Part shown: positions 62,032-64,000 of the stretch, piece by piece
How positions within the stretch are numbered: position 1 is the first letter of the stretch
Layout: each line of letters begins with the position of its first letter
Program-made: the position numbers and the translations under genes
Assembly (NCBI GenBank): GCA_019638185.1
Contig: JAHBUH010000016.1
Location: 36,288 to 100,287, forward strand
DNA from: Leadbetterella sp.
Lineage (GTDB): Bacteria > Bacteroidota > Bacteroidia > Cytophagales > Spirosomataceae
Length of the DNA stretch: 64,000 bases
Reading direction: 5' to 3'
Notes under the pieces: model-generated
Seen by the model: the letters and a program-made list of their open reading frames with translations, nothing else
Told to the model about the DNA's origin: nothing
Databases searched by the model: none

Positions 62032-64000
62032 TTAGTAATTGAGCGAAAGCCCTACACCAAACCCCATATCACTATCATAGTGGGTACGGATACCAATATT
62101 TTTAGTAAAGATATATTTAAGTTCTGCCATATACTCATAGTCAGTATTGACCATAAAACCACCTCTTAATCTCTTAGAAATAGGGATATCCTCGCGCATC
62201 AATGATAATCGAACAATGCCATCGTGATATACTTCTGCCTGAAAATTAACGAGCATTGGTAATGTATACATTACCCCTAAACTAACGGCCCTACGAGTAT
62301 CTTTTTCATTCTTTTGTCCAAATAAATTTGTTTCGTGTTCATCTTTTCCCATTTTACGATATCGCCAATCAAAGCCTATAAAAGGCATCAACCATTGCAT
62401 TTTGCCAATGTAACGACCTAAATGAGTTTCTACTTCATATCCATGCATATCGTTATATCCTAAACGCCATTCCGTACCCAATGACCATCTAGCATTTTGA
62501 AACATTGCTTCACCATCATTGCCATTAGTTGCAAAATCATTCTGGGCCATAAAATGGGGCATATTGCTTTCCCTTTGTAATGCTTTGTAGGATTTAGCTT
62601 TATCCGGCAAGTACGGGTTTTGATAATCGCCTACGGCAAACACCCTGTTCATACCCGACATCATATGATACAATATATGACAATGAAAGAACCAATCGCC
62701 CTCTTCGTTTGCTGCAAACTCGATGGTGTCTGTTTCCATCGGCATAATGTCGATGATGTTTTTCATCGGTGCATTTTCACCTTTCCCATTCAGCACCCGG
62801 AAATCAAATCCGTGCAAGTGCATCGGATGGCGCATCATTGAGTTGTTATAAATTGTTATACGCAATATTTCGCCTTTCTTAACAGGTATCTTATCAGTTT
62901 CAGACAAAATCTTGTTATCCATACTCCAAACATAACGGTTCATATTTCCGGTAAGGGTAAATTTGATGTCTTTTACCGGAGCATCTTTTGGCAGTGTTGT
63001 GTTATATGGAGATTTGAGCATGGCATAGTTCAGCGTAACAATATCTCCCAAAGCGTTTGCATTGTAACGATTGGGGTCATTGTCCATATTCATACCGTGC
63101 TGACTATGGTCTTGCTTTTTCTTTGCCTCACCTGTAATTTCGGGGTACATAACTACATTCATATCCATTTGGTTCAGGCTCATCTTCATTCCCATATCGT
63201 CCAAGTCGCCGTTCATTTTCATCATGTCATTCATCATCTTCATACCCTCGAAGTATTTAAGCGTTGGAAGTGGTGAGATAAGCTGTTTGATACCATTGCC
63301 AATGAAATAGCTTGCTGATTGAGTTCTGTCTTCGGTAGTGGCAAGGAACTCATAGGATAGTCCATCATCTGGAATAGTAACCACTATGTCATAGGTTTCC
63401 GATACGGCTATAATTAGCCTGTCCACTTCAACGGGTTCTACATCATTACCGTCACTTGCCACTACGGTCATTTTACCGCCTGCATACCGAAGCCAAAAGT
63501 AAGATGATGCACCACCGTTGGATATACGCAACCTTACTTTATCGCCTGCCTTTAAGGTCTTACCCTCAACCGATTTCAGGTCGGTAGTATGGTTTCCGTT
63601 TATGAGGATTTTATCATAATACACATCACTCACGTCCATTGCCAGCATCCGTTTCCATTCGTTGGTAACTTTGGTTTTAAATTTTCCCTCACGTATAGCC
63701 TCTGCATAAGATTGTGTCGCATTCTTTTTAATGGCAGCCCAATCATTTGCATTGTGCAGCATCCGGTTGATGTTATTGGGATTAAGATTTGTCCATTCAC
63801 TTAAAATGATAGGCACAGTCGGCAAATCATCAATTCCCTTTCTAAAGGTTTTATCATCGTCCCGCTTTTTCATTATGAAACTACCGTACATTCCGATTTG
63901 TTCCTGTAACCCTGAATGGGAATGATACCAGTGTGTACCATGTTGAATAATTGGGAAACGATAGGTATAGGTAGTGCCAGGTTCAATCGGCTGTTGCGTT
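62032..64000 (-). CDS. Multicopper oxidase (CopA-like) fused to a CopB-like outer-membrane barrel; start outside window
   Basis: At least 655 residues; the frame stays open to the right edge, where HGTHWYHSHSGL (near 63910-63945) supplies copper ligands. Further ligands are in HPMHLHGFDF and HCHILYHMMSGM, the type 1/2/3 sites of the CopA group. A Met/His-rich segment (MKMMNDMMKMNGDLDDMGMK, then HSQHGMNMDND) may bind Cu+. The last 190 residues form beta-strands (VETHLGRYIGKMQWLMPFIG, ending FGVGLSLNY) like the CopB barrel, so CopA and CopB are one chain. It probably oxidises Cu+ outside the cytoplasm. Confidence 0.9.
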   Translation of the reverse strand, partial: TQQPIEPGTTYTYRFPIIQHGTHWYHSHSGLQEQIGMYGSFIMKKRDDDKTFRKGIDDLPTVPIILSEWTNLNPNNINRMLHNANDWAAIKKNATQSYAEAIREGKFKTKVTNEWKRMLAMDVSDVYYDKILINGNHTTDLKSVEGKTLKAGDKVRLRISNGGASSYFWLRYAGGKMTVVASDGNDVEPVEVDRLIIAVSETYDIVVTIPDDGLSYEFLATTEDRTQSASYFIGNGIKQLISPLPTLKYFEGMKMMNDMMKMNGDLDDMGMKMSLNQMDMNVVMYPEITGEAKKKQDHSQHGMNMDNDPNRYNANALGDIVTLNYAMLKSPYNTTLPKDAPVKDIKFTLTGNMNRYVWSMDNKILSETDKIPVKKGEILRITIYNNSMMRHPMHLHGFDFRVLNGKGENAPMKNIIDIMPMETDTIEFAANEEGDWFFHCHILYHMMSGMNRVFAVGDYQNPYLPDKAKSYKALQRESNMPHFMAQNDFATNGNDGEAMFQNARWSLGTEWRLGYNDMHGYEVETHLGRYIGKMQWLMPFIGFDWRYRKMGKDEHETNLFGQKNEKDTRRAVSLGVMYTLPMLVNFQAEVYHDGIVRLSLMREDIPISKRLRGGFMVNTDYEYMAELKYIFTKNIGIRTHYDSDMGFGVGLSLNY

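Overview
The window is chromosomal DNA of a member of the Bacteroidota. This rests on TAnnTTTG (-7) promoter boxes, lipoprotein signals with acidic residues after the cysteine, an ArgF'-type acylornithine carbamoyltransferase, a NagB/PIG-L fusion, a long LptD-like protein and an RteC regulator. I cannot assign a genus. Most of the left and centre is moderately GC-rich housekeeping DNA. Two parts look more AT-rich and accessory: about 13.6-19.4 kb and about 48.9-64.0 kb.

Layout. 0-10.2 kb: ion homeostasis (Kup, a short KdpD/KdpE pair, NhaA), a secreted nuclease, an oxidoreductase/MaoC fusion carrying recent internal repeats, and DtxR- and GbsR-type regulators. 10.4-13.0 kb: a secreted repeat protein and a PfkB sugar kinase. 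13.0-19.4 kb (minus strand): a lipoprotein with a C-terminal Tae4-like peptidoglycan amidase domain, followed by a chain of small secreted or lipid-anchored proteins. Several of these resemble Tai4 immunity proteins. A two-gene block of them is duplicated about 2.2 kb apart at roughly 90% identity, with a decayed gene end and a chimeric gene alongside; an L,D-transpeptidase ends the run. I regard this as the most interesting system in the window: a probable surface lipoprotein toxin with an expanding immunity array.

19.5-48.7 kb: core functions, including LptD, amidase, MlaD, DPP IV, succinylornithine carbamoyltransferase (predicted from Ala90), a two-domain ABC ATPase, a beta-CASP nuclease, an M3 peptidase, YceI, RF2 with an intact programmed +1 frameshift, GH20 hexosaminidase, thiamine pyrophosphokinase, NrdA preceded by a cluster of DnaA boxes, FabI, a SNF2 helicase and NagB/PIG-L.

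48.9-64.0 kb: a metal-resistance island, all on the minus strand, bordered by rteC. Its genes encode a multicopper oxidase fused to a CopB-like barrel (cut by the window edge), His-rich small proteins, HupE/UreJ, an anchor protein, an RND pump fused to its outer-membrane factor, an adaptor, two MFS carriers, a heavy-metal-binding lipoprotein and an HMA protein. Three of its promoters carry the same 39-bp element at exactly the same distance (19 bp) from the -7 box, which defines a small regulon whose regulator is not in the window.
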